NCBI RefSeq assembly: GCF_002379365.1
Contig: NZ_JQIU01000008.1
Span: forward strand, 1,771,970-1,804,065
DNA length: 32,096 nucleotides
From: Brachyspira sp. G79
Lineage (GTDB): Bacteria; Spirochaetota; Brachyspiria; Brachyspirales; Brachyspiraceae
Reading direction: 5' to 3'
Part shown: positions 23,545-32,080 of the stretch, one piece after another
How positions within the stretch are numbered: position 1 is the stretch's first letter
Layout of the letters: every line of letters begins with the position of its first letter
Notes under the pieces: model-generated
The model's input: the letters and a program-made list of their open reading frames with translations, nothing else
What the model was told of the DNA's origin: nothing
Database searches by the model: none
Translations under genes and position numbers: made by a program

Positions 23545-25872
23545 ATGTCTCAAAAAAATGAGAATAATGAAAAAAATTTAAATCAGGAAAGCTCACAAGC
23601 TGATAATAAGCCTAAAGTTATAATAAAAAAAGCTAATAATAACAGCAGTAATAATGATGACAGTCAGGCAACTGCAGCTGTGAAGAAAGTTAAAAAAGTT
23701 ATAGTTAAAAAGAAAATTATAATACATAACAAATCTGATAAACAGGAAGTTCAAAAACAGGATAATAATTCTGAAAATTCGGCTAAAAACTTTAACAGCA
23801 GAGATAATAGGGATAATAGAGAAAATAAAAATAAGAATTATTCTCATGGAAATAGAGAACATAAAGATTTTAATAACAATAGAGAAAATAAAGATAATAA
23901 ATTACAGCAAATTACTGCCCCTGCAGAAGATGTATCTTCTTTTAATAAGAAAGATAATAAAAAAGATGGTAAGAAAAGAGATTACGAGAAAAAAGAGAAA
24001 GAATACGATAAAAAATCTTCTCAGAAAGATTCTAAAGCAGAAGCAGCTCAAAGACAGGAAAATAAAATCTTTAATAAAATGCAGGCTAAAAAACGTCAGC
24101 AGGAACAAAGACTTGCCAGTGTTGAAAAAGAAATCAGCATAATGGAAACAATCACTGTAGGCGATTTGGCTAAAAAAATGAATTTAAGAGCCTCAGACAT
24201 CATATCCAAACTTATGGGTATGGGTACTATGGCTAGAGTTAATGATATAATAGATTCTGACACTGCTACAATTATAGCTGATGATTTCGGGTGTAAAGTT
24301 AATGTTGTATCTTTACAAGAAGAAGCCACTATTGAAGTAAAAGCAGATAAAGAAGAAGATTTAAAACCTCGTCCCCCAGTAGTAACAATTATGGGGCATG
24401 TTGACCATGGTAAAACTTCTCTTCTTGATGCTATAAGACATAGTAATATTACTTCAAAAGAAAGCGGCGGAATTACTCAAAATATCGGTGCTTATAAAGT
24501 AAAAATACCTAGCGGAGAAATAGCTTTTATTGATACACCTGGGCACGCAGCATTTACTATGATGAGAGCTAGAGGAGCTAAAAGTACAGATATAGTAATA
24601 CTTGTTGTTGCTTCTGATGACGGGGTTATGCCGCAGACTATAGAAGCCCTAAATCATGCTAAAGAGGCTAATGTACCTATAATAGTTGCTGTTAATAAAA
24701 TGGATTTGCCTAATGCTTCTATGGATAAAGTAAAGGCTGCATTATCAGAATACGGACTTACCCCAGAAGAATGGGGGGGAGATACTCAGTATATAGGTGT
24801 CAGTGCCTTAACTAAACAGGGTATTAATGAACTATTAGAAGCTATTATCCTTCAGGCTGAAATGCTTGAATTAAAGGCTAATCCTAACAGAGAAGCTATA
24901 GGTATAGTTCTTGAAGCATCACTTGACCAAGGAAGAGGACCTGTTGGAACTGTACTTGTACAAAATGGTACTCTAAAAATCGGAGATTATTTTGTATGTG
25001 GGCTTTCTGTAGGTAAAGTGAGAGCTATGGTTAATGATTTGGGTCAGAGAGTTACAAAGGCTTTGCCATCTACTCCAGTTGAAGTTTTAGGATTTGAAAA
25101 AACTCCTGAGGCTGGAGAAGCATTTAATGTTATGCTTGATGAAAAAGAGGCTAAGGCTATAGCCGATAAAAGAGTTCAGTTAAAGCAGCAGGAGGCTTTG
25201 AAGGCTAATGTTAAAGTCACTTTAGAAAACCTTTATGAGAAAATAGCTTCTGATGCTATGAAAGAGTTCAAGGTTATAATAAAGGCAGATGTTCAAGGAA
25301 GTGCTGAGGCTTTGAGAGATGCCCTTAATAAAATACAAAGTGATAAAATACGTTTTGTTTCTATATACAGTGCATCAGGTGCTGTTACTGAAAGCGATGT
25401 AAACTTAGCTCATGCTTCTAATGCTATTATTATTGCCTATAGAGTGCGTCCTTCTGGTAAAGCCAGAGAGCTTGCTGAAAAATTAGGCATACCTATAGAA
25501 AGATATGATATTATTTATGAGGCAATAGAGGCTATTCAAAATGCTATGAAAGGTTCTCTTGATAGAATCAAAAAAGAAGTTGATATAGGTACTGTTGAAG
25601 TTAGAGATGTATTCCATGTTCCTAAAGTCGGTACTATTGCAGGGTGCTATGTTACTAGCGGTAAAATAGAAAGAAATGCTAGTGTGAGAGTTATGCGTGA
25701 TAATGTTCTTATATATACAAGTAAGATTTCTAGTTTGAGACGTGTTAAAGACGATGTTAAAGAAGTTGCAACTGGATATGAATGCGGTGCTTCTATAGAA
25801 AACTTTAACGATATTAAAAAAGGTGATATACTTGAAATATTCAAGATTGAAGAGATAGCACAGGATTTATAA
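23545..25872 (+). CDS. infB: Translation initiation factor IF-2
   Basis: A 775-residue IF-2, which brings fMet-tRNA to the 30S P site using GTP. The first ~200 residues are a Lys/Asn/Asp-rich low-complexity extension with repeated DNRENK-type units. Next come the IF2_N helix region ([20 protein letters not shown]) and the G domain: GHVDHGKT (284-291, G1), DTPGH (330-334, G3) and NKMD (384-387, G4). Domain II, the IF-2 core domain and C-terminal domains are complete ([45 protein letters not shown]). It is not preceded by nusA as in many bacteria but by a SurA-like lipoprotein gene 28 nt upstream, and it is followed by a strong terminator. GGAAAGGAAA precedes the ATG. Confidence 0.98.
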   Translation: MSQKNENNEKNLNQESSQADNKPKVIIKKANNNSSNNDDSQATAAVKKVKKVIVKKKIIIHNKSDKQEVQKQDNNSENSAKNFNSRDNRDNRENKNKNYSHGNREHKDFNNNRENKDNKLQQITAPAEDVSSFNKKDNKKDGKKRDYEKKEKEYDKKSSQKDSKAEAAQRQENKIFNKMQAKKRQQEQRLASVEKEISIMETITVGDLAKKMNLRASDIISKLMGMGTMARVNDIIDSDTATIIADDFGCKVNVVSLQEEATIEVKADKEEDLKPRPPVVTIMGHVDHGKTSLLDAIRHSNITSKESGGITQNIGAYKVKIPSGEIAFIDTPGHAAFTMMRARGAKSTDIVILVVASDDGVMPQTIEALNHAKEANVPIIVAVNKMDLPNASMDKVKAALSEYGLTPEEWGGDTQYIGVSALTKQGINELLEAIILQAEMLELKANPNREAIGIVLEASLDQGRGPVGTVLVQNGTLKIGDYFVCGLSVGKVRAMVNDLGQRVTKALPSTPVEVLGFEKTPEAGEAFNVMLDEKEAKAIADKRVQLKQQEALKANVKVTLENLYEKIASDAMKEFKVIIKADVQGSAEALRDALNKIQSDKIRFVSIYSASGAVTESDVNLAHASNAIIIAYRVRPSGKARELAEKLGIPIERYDIIYEAIEAIQNAMKGSLDRIKKEVDIGTVEVRDVFHVPKVGTIAGCYVTSGKIERNASVRVMRDNVLIYTSKISSLRRVKDDVKEVATGYECGASIENFNDIKKGDILEIFKIEEIAQDL

Positions 25873-25900
25873 TAATTTTTTGTGTATTTAATAATTATAT

Positions 25901-25936
25901 AAGCAATGAATTTATATAAAATTCATTGCTTTTTTT
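25901..25936 (+). terminator. Intrinsic terminator of infB
   Basis: A perfect 13-bp stem, AAGCAATGAATTT (25901-25913) with its complement (25919-25931), has a 5-nt loop and T7. Confidence 0.95.
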
Positions 25937-26168
25937 ATTTTCTTTTAATTTATTTAATATAATAGTTTTATGCATATAAACTATAAAAATGATATTAAAA
26001 TGCAATATATCAATATTATGTATAAAATGTATTATGTAATTGTAAAAACAATATAAATTATTATTAAAATAGTATAAAATATGCAAATATTTATTTTTTA
26101 TTATTGCTTATTTATTTTTATATGATATAACAATAAACATGAAAAATACATAATTTAGGAAATCTAAA

Positions 26169-26714
26169 ATGAAAGCATATTTATTAACTATTTCATTATT
26201 AGTTATGTCTATTATTTCATGCACAAAAAATACGGGCATAACGGTAACAAAACCAGGCTCAGATTTGGTTTTATCAAAGATGCAGTCTGGAACTTGGCAG
26301 AATGCCAAAGCAGATGGAAATACTCTTACAATAACAGGAAATAACGGGTATGATGGAAATTACACATTTGAAAGTCCTGTTCTTGGTATAGGCGGAGTAT
26401 ATAAAGATGATTCAGCTGAAAACAGTTATATATTGGCTGTACCTATGGGACCTGATCTTGCGGCAATTAAGGTAGATCAGAAAGGTAAAGATGCAGTTGA
26501 TGCGATATTAAATGTATTAGATGATGAAGGAGGAGAGGCTGTTATTGGTAATCTTATCAATAACATTATGCAAAATGGTGCTGAAAATATTGATTTAAGC
26601 GATGCTGATAAAATTCTTGCAAATACTAATCTTCCTAGAGAAAAATATGAAGAAGTAAAAAGTATATTAACAGCATCTTCAGGCGGATTTATGGGCGGAG
26701 ATATTATAAATTAA
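26169..26714 (+). CDS. Hypothetical lipoprotein
   Basis: A 181-residue protein with a lipoprotein signal (MKAYLLTISLLVMSIISC, Cys18). The mature part begins with a short beta-rich segment (TWQNAKADGNTLTITGNNGYDGNYTFES), a domain resembling small spirochaete lipoprotein folds. It continues with an Asp/Gly-rich helical half (KDAVDAILNVLDDEGGEAVI) and ends SGGFMGGDIIN. No family is recognised. It is followed after 15 nt by two related outer-membrane proteins, so a three-gene envelope unit is likely. Confidence 0.75.
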   Translation: MKAYLLTISLLVMSIISCTKNTGITVTKPGSDLVLSKMQSGTWQNAKADGNTLTITGNNGYDGNYTFESPVLGIGGVYKDDSAENSYILAVPMGPDLAAIKVDQKGKDAVDAILNVLDDEGGEAVIGNLINNIMQNGAENIDLSDADKILANTNLPREKYEEVKSILTASSGGFMGGDIIN

Positions 26715-26729
26715 TTAAGAGTGTCAATT

Positions 26730-27638
26730 ATGAAAAAGAGTTTAATAATATTATTTATTTTATTATGTTTGTCAAATATTGTATTTGCTAAAGGACTGCC
26801 ATTGTCCACAGAAGTTACAGGAGAGGATTATAGCTGGATAAAAGGAAGGCAGATGATAAGTCTTAATTTTAACCCCGGAGTATCTGTATTTTCTCCTATG
26901 CTTGTTAATACAATATTTACTCATGGAAAGCATATAGCTGGTTTTTTGGGTGTAAATTTTGGTACAATTGGTGATTATCTTAATTATGCCGAATTTAAAG
27001 GTACATCTTGGTTTTTGCCTTCAGTTACTTATTCTTTATTTGTACATAATCAAATAGCTCTTGAGGCTGGAATAGGTGTTTATGGCAGTACTTATTTACT
27101 TAATATAAGCAAAGAAAATGCGAGTAAACTTTTAGATTCTATGGGGCATGGAGAGTATGCTGATGTAATTGCCTCTGATACTAAATTCAGATCTTCATTT
27201 GTATTTATGCCTGCTACATTTGGGGTGAAATTTTATGGTAAGAAAAGACAGTTTTATAATGCATTCCGTTTGGGAATAGATGCATTCTTCTATACTATAG
27301 AAACAGAAAACGGTTTAACTGGTATAAAAACTAGTCAGTCAGTATCAGATGCGGCAGTTTATGTTTCTTATGAGATTGGTTGGAATATAGAATTATTTCC
27401 TACTAAGGAATGGAGAGTTAAACCTATGCTTGATATAGGGCTTTTAGAAATAGGTTATTATGTAAGACCTTGGACTGGAAATTTATATAGTGCAGTACAA
27501 GGAAATTTAGGTATTTTGACAGCAGGTTTTGTTCAATTACCTATACCTGCTTGGGAGAAAGTTCCTGGTTGGGCTAAGATTATTTCTAATTTGAGAATAG
27601 GTTTATTCCCTAGAATAGGCGTTAGTATAAGATTTTAA
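26730..27638 (+). CDS. Predicted outer-membrane protein (paralogue of the next gene)
   Basis: ATG 26730 gives a clean signal peptide (MKKSLIILFILLCLSNIVFA, cleavage before KGLP), so I prefer it to the in-frame GTG nine bases upstream. The mature ~280 residues show amphipathic strands (MISLNFNPGVSVFSPML, then IALEAGIGVYGSTYLLN and SFVFMPATFGVKFYGKKRQF) and end IGLFPRIGVSIRF with a terminal Phe, the usual outer-membrane barrel signal. It shares landmarks with 27652-28329: GVKFYGKKRQ against GVRFYFNKRD, KPMLDIGLLEIGY against RPFIDISILDFGY, and LFPRIGVSIRF against PLPRLAVGVAF. Function unknown; tandem duplication is likely. Confidence 0.75.
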   Translation: MKKSLIILFILLCLSNIVFAKGLPLSTEVTGEDYSWIKGRQMISLNFNPGVSVFSPMLVNTIFTHGKHIAGFLGVNFGTIGDYLNYAEFKGTSWFLPSVTYSLFVHNQIALEAGIGVYGSTYLLNISKENASKLLDSMGHGEYADVIASDTKFRSSFVFMPATFGVKFYGKKRQFYNAFRLGIDAFFYTIETENGLTGIKTSQSVSDAAVYVSYEIGWNIELFPTKEWRVKPMLDIGLLEIGYYVRPWTGNLYSAVQGNLGILTAGFVQLPIPAWEKVPGWAKIISNLRIGLFPRIGVSIRF

Positions 27639-27651
27639 TGGATGTTAGATT

Positions 27652-28329
27652 ATGAAAAAAATTATAATATTTATATTTGCTTTAATATTATCCTTTAATA
27701 CTGTCATTTATGCTGCAAGCTATGAAAATGTAAAGCATGCTGTTGGTATAGATTTCGGTACTACTATATTTTCGACTGTAACTTTACCTGGTGTTGCCAA
27801 TCTAATATTTCAGCCTAAAAATGGTGCTACTGAAAAATTATTTAAAGGCGGATTTGGAATAAGATTTACATACAATTACAGATATTTACCTAAACAGGCA
27901 ATAGATGCAACTTTTGGTATATACACTTTCAGCGGTTATTATAATGGAGTAAAAACTATTAACGGAACAAGTAATTATGAAAAGTTCTATAATGCTGATG
28001 TTGTGGCTATACCTGCTTCTATTGGTGTAAGATTTTATTTCAATAAAAGAGATAAAGACAATGGATTTTTCCTTCTCCCTAAAGTTGGTATGACGATATT
28101 AGCTGTTAATGGTAGGGATTATTCTGCTGGTAAAGAACAGAAAAGTGCTATAGCCAATTTTTATATATCTGGAGAGATGGGATTTAAGATAGATATGTTT
28201 ACAAAAATGGGGGCTAACTGGCCAGTACGTCCTTTTATAGATATATCTATATTAGATTTCGGATATTCTTTTACACATGGTATAAGATTTGTTCCTCTTC
28301 CAAGACTTGCTGTAGGAGTAGCATTTTAA
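27652..28329 (+). CDS. Predicted outer-membrane protein (paralogue of the previous gene)
   Basis: A 225-residue protein with a signal peptide (MKKIIIFIFALILSFNTVIYA). Its beta-barrel-like mature part ends LPRLAVGVAF with C-terminal Phe. It is shorter than its upstream paralogue mainly in the middle loops, while the strand-forming segments correspond. The gene is 13 nt after its paralogue and is followed by an intrinsic terminator, so 26169-28329 forms one unit. Function is not recognised. Confidence 0.75.
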   Translation: MKKIIIFIFALILSFNTVIYAASYENVKHAVGIDFGTTIFSTVTLPGVANLIFQPKNGATEKLFKGGFGIRFTYNYRYLPKQAIDATFGIYTFSGYYNGVKTINGTSNYEKFYNADVVAIPASIGVRFYFNKRDKDNGFFLLPKVGMTILAVNGRDYSAGKEQKSAIANFYISGEMGFKIDMFTKMGANWPVRPFIDISILDFGYSFTHGIRFVPLPRLAVGVAF

Positions 28330-28343
28330 TAATATATTTTTTA

Positions 28344-28378
28344 ATAGGTATAGATTTTATTTCTATACCTATTTTTTT
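28344..28378 (+). terminator. Intrinsic terminator after the outer-membrane protein pair
   Basis: ATAGGTATAGA (28344-28354) pairs perfectly with TCTATACCTAT (28362-28372), followed by T7. Confidence 0.9.
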
Positions 28379-28397
28379 ATAAATAAAAAAATTATTC

Positions 28398-28425
28398 TTG
28401 TAAATAAAAAAAATATTGATATACT
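28398..28425 (+). promoter_or_regulatory. Promoter of purM-purN
   Basis: TTGTAA (28398-28403), 16 nt, then TATACT (28420-28425), with a second TATACT at 28425-28430. It sits directly after the preceding terminator and 54 bp before ATG 28480. No purine riboswitch-like aptamer fits in the short leader. Confidence 0.5.
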
Positions 28426-28479
28426 ATACTCAATCTTATTCATCAATAAAAATAATCTAAAAAATTAAGGGAATTATTT

Positions 28480-29493
28480 ATGAGTATTTCTTATGCAGAC
28501 AGCGGAGTTAATAGAGAAGAGGGCTATAAAGCTGTTTCTCTTATGAAGGAAGTAGTTGCCAAAACTATGCATTCAAATGTACTTAATACTATAGGAAGTT
28601 TTGGTGCTATGTATGAGCTTGGTAAATATAATAATCCAGTATTAGTATCTGGAACTGACGGAGTAGGCACAAAACTTGAGATAGCATTTTCTATGAAAAA
28701 ATACGATACAGTAGGTATAGATGCTGTAGCTATGTGTGTTAATGATGTACTTTGTCATGGAGCAAAACCTATTTTCTTTTTGGATTATCTAGCATGCGGT
28801 AAATTAAACGGAGAAACTGCTAGTTTAATAGTAAAAGGAATTGCCGACGGCTGCTATGAGGCTGGTGCTGCTTTGATAGGAGGAGAAACTGCTGAGATGC
28901 CTGGATTTTATAAAGAGGGTGATTATGATATTGCTGGTTTCTGTGTAGGTGTTGTTGAAAAAGATAAAATTATAGACGGCTCTAATGTTTCTGAAGATGA
29001 TGTTATAATAGGTATTTCTTCTTCTGGTTTTCACAGCAATGGATTTTCCCTTATAAGAAAACTTGTACGTGATTATAATGCTGTATTTGAAGGTGAAAAA
29101 ATAGGAGAGACTCTTTTAGTTCCTACAAAAATATATGTGAAAAAAGTTCTGCCTTTATTAGAAAAATATAATATAAAAGGAATGGCTCATATTACTGGAG
29201 GCGGATTAATAGAGAATGTTCCTCGTGCTATTGCTAAAGGATATAAAGCTGTTATTAAAAAAGACAGTTTTCAAACACCTAATATATTTAATTATATACA
29301 GTATCTTGGAAATATAAAAGAAGAAGAGATGTATAATACTTTTAATATGGGTATAGGGTTTGTCATAATAGCTTCTAAAGAGGATAAAGATAATATTATA
29401 AGAGATTTGAAAGATATGAATGAAGAGGCTTATGATATTGGTTATATTGCAAAAAATGAAGATGAGGATAAGAGTACAATATGCTTAGAATAG
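28480..29493 (+). CDS. purM: Phosphoribosylformylglycinamidine cyclo-ligase (AIR synthetase)
   Basis: A 337-residue PurM, which closes FGAM to aminoimidazole ribotide with ATP in purine synthesis. Motifs seen are GTDGVGTKL (58-66, the nucleotide-binding strand-loop), AMCVNDVLCHGAKPIFFLDY, GGETAEMPGFY, GISSSGFHSNGFSLIRK and HITGGGLIENVPRA. Length and order are standard. It overlaps purN by 13 nt, pointing to coupled translation. Only these two purine steps are present in the window. Confidence 0.97.
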   Translation: MSISYADSGVNREEGYKAVSLMKEVVAKTMHSNVLNTIGSFGAMYELGKYNNPVLVSGTDGVGTKLEIAFSMKKYDTVGIDAVAMCVNDVLCHGAKPIFFLDYLACGKLNGETASLIVKGIADGCYEAGAALIGGETAEMPGFYKEGDYDIAGFCVGVVEKDKIIDGSNVSEDDVIIGISSSGFHSNGFSLIRKLVRDYNAVFEGEKIGETLLVPTKIYVKKVLPLLEKYNIKGMAHITGGGLIENVPRAIAKGYKAVIKKDSFQTPNIFNYIQYLGNIKEEEMYNTFNMGIGFVIIASKEDKDNIIRDLKDMNEEAYDIGYIAKNEDEDKSTICLE

Positions 29494-30044
29494 CTGTTTT
29501 AATTTCAGGAGGCGGAAGTAATTTACTTTCTCTAATAGAGATGCAGGATAAAGATGATTATAAAATTGATATTGTTATAGCCGACAGACAGTGTAAAGGT
29601 ATTAGTATAGCTAAGAGATTTGGTATATCATCTGTTATTATAGATAAAAAAATGCATAAAAATGATTTGTTTAAAACTATAGACAAACATCTTGATAATA
29701 TAGATTTAGTAGTATTAGCAGGTTTTTTATCGATAGTAGATACTAACTTCATAAAAAAATGGAAAGGAAAAATTATTAATATACACCCTTCTCTTCTTCC
29801 AAAATACGGAGGAAAGGGAATGTATGGCATACATGTGCATGAGGCTGTTATTGAAAATAAAGAAAAAGAGTCTGGCTGTACTGTACATTATGTAACAGAG
29901 GTAATAGACGGCGGAGATATAATAATGCAGGCTAAAGTACCTGTAAAAGAAGATGATACACCTGAGACTTTACAAAAAAGAGTGCTTTTAGAAGAACATA
30001 GAATACTGCCTGAAACTGTAAAGCAATTAGCTAAAACTATTTAA
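29481..30044 (+). CDS. purN: Phosphoribosylglycinamide formyltransferase (GART)
   Basis: A 187-residue PurN, which transfers the formyl group of 10-formyl-THF to GAR. The start ISGGGSNLLSLIE (8-20) binds phosphate. Catalytic residues are N100 and H102 in INIHPSLLPKYGG, and D143 in VIDGGDII. The start codon lies inside the end of purM. The 3' end converges on the anti-sigma gene with only 4 nt between the two stops and no terminator hairpin, so read-through antisense to the anti-sigma gene is possible. Confidence 0.97.
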   Translation: MLRIAVLISGGGSNLLSLIEMQDKDDYKIDIVIADRQCKGISIAKRFGISSVIIDKKMHKNDLFKTIDKHLDNIDLVVLAGFLSIVDTNFIKKWKGKIINIHPSLLPKYGGKGMYGIHVHEAVIENKEKESGCTVHYVTEVIDGGDIIMQAKVPVKEDDTPETLQKRVLLEEHRILPETVKQLAKTI

Positions 30045-30048
30045 TTTG

Positions 30049-30522
30049 TTATTTACCCATATAATAAATATAAGCTGACATTATTGATATTTCTTCGCTT
30101 CCTTCATCTATATTCTCTTCATCGCTGTAGCTGAAATAGCTTGATAATGGCGTATAATCCTCATCGCTTATATTATAGTCTATAACTGTTTTTATTGAAG
30201 AAGAGTTATTTGCTATTATAGCAGAGTTATTATCAGACTGCTGTTTATATAGGCTATTAATGCCTGCAAATATTAATAAAGCAGCTGCCAAAGAGCCTAT
30301 AGAAGCTATTACTTTATTTTTATTAAATATTTTCTTTTTATGTACTATTATAGTTTTTTTACCGCATAGTATAGATGACATAGAATCAAGTTCTTCTTTA
30401 AACTTTTGACAAGATTTACAACTAGATAAATGTTTTTCCAGCTCAAATATTTCATTACTGTCTAAATCATTATCTTTATATCTGCTTATAAGCATTTCAT
30501 AATATTCATGATTATTTTTCAT
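30049..30522 (-). CDS. Membrane anti-sigma factor with a zinc-finger (ZAS-type) domain
   Basis: A 157-residue protein with an N-terminal anti-sigma domain carrying H31-x3-C35-x2-C38 (EKHLSSCKSCQKF), the ZAS motif of RsiW/RsrA-type anti-sigma factors. Another Cys lies at 53, a basic stretch at 61-70, one membrane helix at 71-89, and a periplasmic tail of about 68 residues that is Ser/Asp/Glu-rich with no recognisable domain. It overlaps the ECF sigma gene by 4 nt (ATGA, 30519-30522), the standard sigma/anti-sigma arrangement. It should hold the sigma factor at the inner membrane until a periplasmic signal or proteolysis releases it. Redox sensing by the Cys pair is possible but unproven. Confidence 0.85.
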   Translation of the reverse strand: MKNNHEYYEMLISRYKDNDLDSNEIFELEKHLSSCKSCQKFKEELDSMSSILCGKKTIIVHKKKIFNKNKVIASIGSLAAALLIFAGINSLYKQQSDNNSAIIANNSSSIKTVIDYNISDEDYTPLSSYFSYSDEENIDEGSEEISIMSAYIYYMGK

Positions 30523-31070
30523 AAAGTTACCCCCATCTTTTGCATAATAGATAAAAGTTTTTTTCTAGCTCTGAATATTCTGGTTCTTACCGTATTAACA
30601 GGCAAGTCCAGTTTTTCAGATATTTCGTTATAAGAATAATTTTCATATTCTGCCATCATAAGCGGTATACGAAAATCATCTTCAAGTTTTGATAATGCTT
30701 CTGCTAATATAATCTTATTTATACTATTATCATTATCAGACTCCTGCACTTCTGAATTTCTGTATTCTTTTATCCTGTATTTTTTTTCTCTTTCTCTTTT
30801 TCTTATATGATCCACTGCCCTATTAAAAGATACTCTATAAAGCCAAGTATATATTTTACTTCTGCCTTCAAAACTTTCTCTTTTTATATAAAAACTTACA
30901 AAAACGTCCTGCACTATCTCTTCAGCTTCTTCGCTGTTTGAAATGATAGAATAAACCAAATTAAACAGCGGTTTTTTGTACATTTCTACAAGCTCTTTGT
31001 AAGCTTCTTCATTACCTGCTTTAAAAGCTTCTATATTATCTTCATACGCCATAATACCAGCACCGCTCAT
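30519..31070 (-). CDS. ECF-family RNA polymerase sigma factor
   Basis: A 183-residue group 4 sigma factor with only regions 2 and 4. Region 2 is PLFNLVYSIISNSEEAEEIV, then QDVFVSFYIKRESFEGRSKI and YTWLYRVSFNRAVDHIRKRE. Region 4 is LEDDFRIPLMMAEYENYSYN, then EISEKLDLPVNTVRTRIFRA and RKKLL, with the helix-turn-helix. An acidic Glu/Asp/Asn linker joins them. A second in-frame ATG at 31052 (MAYEDN) is an alternative start, since the sequence before 31070 has AAGG too close and a weaker ATAGG. The gene is 19 nt after the Spy-like gene and should be transcribed with it. Two GGAAC-N17-CGTC promoters upstream suggest it activates its own operon. Confidence 0.92.
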   Translation of the reverse strand: MSGAGIMAYEDNIEAFKAGNEEAYKELVEMYKKPLFNLVYSIISNSEEAEEIVQDVFVSFYIKRESFEGRSKIYTWLYRVSFNRAVDHIRKREREKKYRIKEYRNSEVQESDNDNSINKIILAEALSKLEDDFRIPLMMAEYENYSYNEISEKLDLPVNTVRTRIFRARKKLLSIMQKMGVTL

Positions 31071-31089
31071 ACCTTATAAACCTATGTTG

Positions 31090-31536
31090 TTACTGCATTT
31101 TTTTATTTAATAAAGCCTTTTGGCTCGGAGTAAGTACATCTATTATGTCCAAATCTCTTACTATTCTTAAATAATCTCTCAAGGCTTCCTGTTCTTTTTT
31201 GCTTCTTATTAGTTCTTTTAATATGTTTCTGTCAGTATTTTCTTTCATTAACTCCATTCTAATGTCATTATTTATTCTTTCTATCTCAAGTCTGATAGGT
31301 TCATCTTCAGTGATAAATTTTATTGCTATATCATACATTATCTCAGCTTGTTCATCTGTAAGTGTTATACCTATTTTTCTAAAATACTGCAAAGGATCAT
31401 TGCCTAATCTCTTATCAAATTCAGCTCCTCTCCTATGTCTTGGTCCATGAGGTCCAGGTCCTTTTGGTCCGGGCTGAGCAAAAATAGATAAAGACAATAC
31501 AAATATCAAAGACACCGTACAAAATATTTTTTTCAT
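31090..31536 (-). CDS. Spy/CpxP-like periplasmic LTxxQ protein
   Basis: A 148-residue protein with a signal peptide (cleavage at FA/Q, residues 20/21), then a Pro/Gly/His/Arg-rich start (GPHGPRHRRG). Next is a helical body with two LTxxQ motifs: LTDEQ (59-63) and LTPSQ (135-139). Both motifs and the length match the Spy/CpxP/ZraP group, periplasmic chaperones and stress or metal sensors that fold as curved helical dimers. The His residues near the N-terminus could bind metal. It is paralogous to the protein encoded at 31620-32015 (GITLTDEQ against GVEINKEQ; NTDRNILKELIRSKKEQEAL against KTDVNLNTIKELIFEKKTKEA). It lies upstream of the ECF sigma gene with its own ECF-type promoter. Confidence 0.8.
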   Translation of the reverse strand: MKKIFCTVSLIFVLSLSIFAQPGPKGPGPHGPRHRRGAEFDKRLGNDPLQYFRKIGITLTDEQAEIMYDIAIKFITEDEPIRLEIERINNDIRMELMKENTDRNILKELIRSKKEQEALRDYLRIVRDLDIIDVLTPSQKALLNKKMQ

Positions 31537-31592
31537 AAATTCTCCTTATCTGTTACATATTATTATATATCATCTATTATCTTAATTAGTTA

Positions 31593-31618
31593 GACGATAT
31601 TAACTTGTTAAAAGTTCC
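31593..31618 (-). promoter_or_regulatory. ECF-type promoter P2, before the Spy-like gene and sigma factor
   Basis: On the minus strand GGAAC (31618-31614, continuing TTTTA), 17 nt, then CGTC (31596-31593, continuing TAA). GGAAC...CGTC is the classic ECF/sigma-W-type signature. The -35 begins just after the stop codon of the upstream gene. It is almost identical to P1 at 32055-32080, with the same spacing. Confidence 0.8.
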
Positions 31619-31619
31619 C

Positions 31620-32015
31620 CTATTTTTTAAAAATTATATAGTATTTTATTCTTTTTATATCACTATTAGAAAACAATTCTAATATATCCAAGTCGCATGA
31701 CATTATAATATAGTCAAAATCTGCCTCTTTTGTCTTTTTTTCAAATATTAATTCCTTTATTGTATTTAAATTAACGTCAGTTTTTTTATATTCATTATTA
31801 AGTTTTGATTCTATATCTTTTATTTCTAATAATAATTGTTTTACATAAGGCATATATTTTTTTACTATTAAATCAATATTTTTTCTTTGTTCTTTATTTA
31901 TTTCAACTCCAGCATTATGAAGAACTTTTAATGAATTATCATTTATATAAAAATTATCCTCAGCATATAAACTACTCAATACAAATAATAAAGCAATAAT
32001 TATTATTTTTTTCAT
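31620..32015 (-). CDS. Spy-like periplasmic protein, divergent paralogue
   Basis: I choose ATG 32015 (MKKIIIIALLFVLSSLYA, cleaved before EDNF; GAGGA 8 nt upstream) rather than the in-frame ATG at 32039, whose extra residues precede the signal. The ~131-residue product is helical and aligns over its whole mature length with the Spy-like protein at 31090-31536. LTxxQ is changed to INKEQ, and the second motif is lost (LFSNSDIKR). It lacks the Pro/Gly/His-rich mature N-terminus. The role is likely related (periplasmic chaperone or sensor) but diverged. An ECF-type promoter lies 40 bp upstream. Confidence 0.7.
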   Translation of the reverse strand: MKKIIIIALLFVLSSLYAEDNFYINDNSLKVLHNAGVEINKEQRKNIDLIVKKYMPYVKQLLLEIKDIESKLNNEYKKTDVNLNTIKELIFEKKTKEADFDYIIMSCDLDILELFSNSDIKRIKYYIIFKK

Positions 32016-32054
32016 GCATAAAATCCTCATAAAATTCAATGGTTTAACTTTTTA

Positions 32055-32080
32055 GACGAATAAAAAAAGATAAAAGTTCC
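32055..32080 (-). promoter_or_regulatory. ECF-type promoter P1, before the divergent Spy-like gene
   Basis: On the minus strand GGAAC (32080-32076, continuing TTTTA), 17 nt, then CGTC (32058-32055, continuing TAAA). It has the same boxes and spacer length as P2. Transcription would start about 30 nt before ATG 32015. Confidence 0.8.

Noticed and set aside
23593-24142. Several overlapping open frames on both strands in the 5' part of infB
   Set aside because: They arise from the A-rich, low-complexity Lys/Asn coding sequence of the IF-2 N-terminus; no start signals or domains.
25895-26086. Minus-strand 63-residue open frame
   Set aside because: It is made of AT-rich intergenic sequence, overlaps the infB terminator and has no protein-like composition.
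26721-26729. GTG 26721 as start of the outer-membrane protein
   Set aside because: It adds three residues before a clean MKKSLII signal peptide; ATG 26730 is better placed relative to the purine-rich AAGAG.
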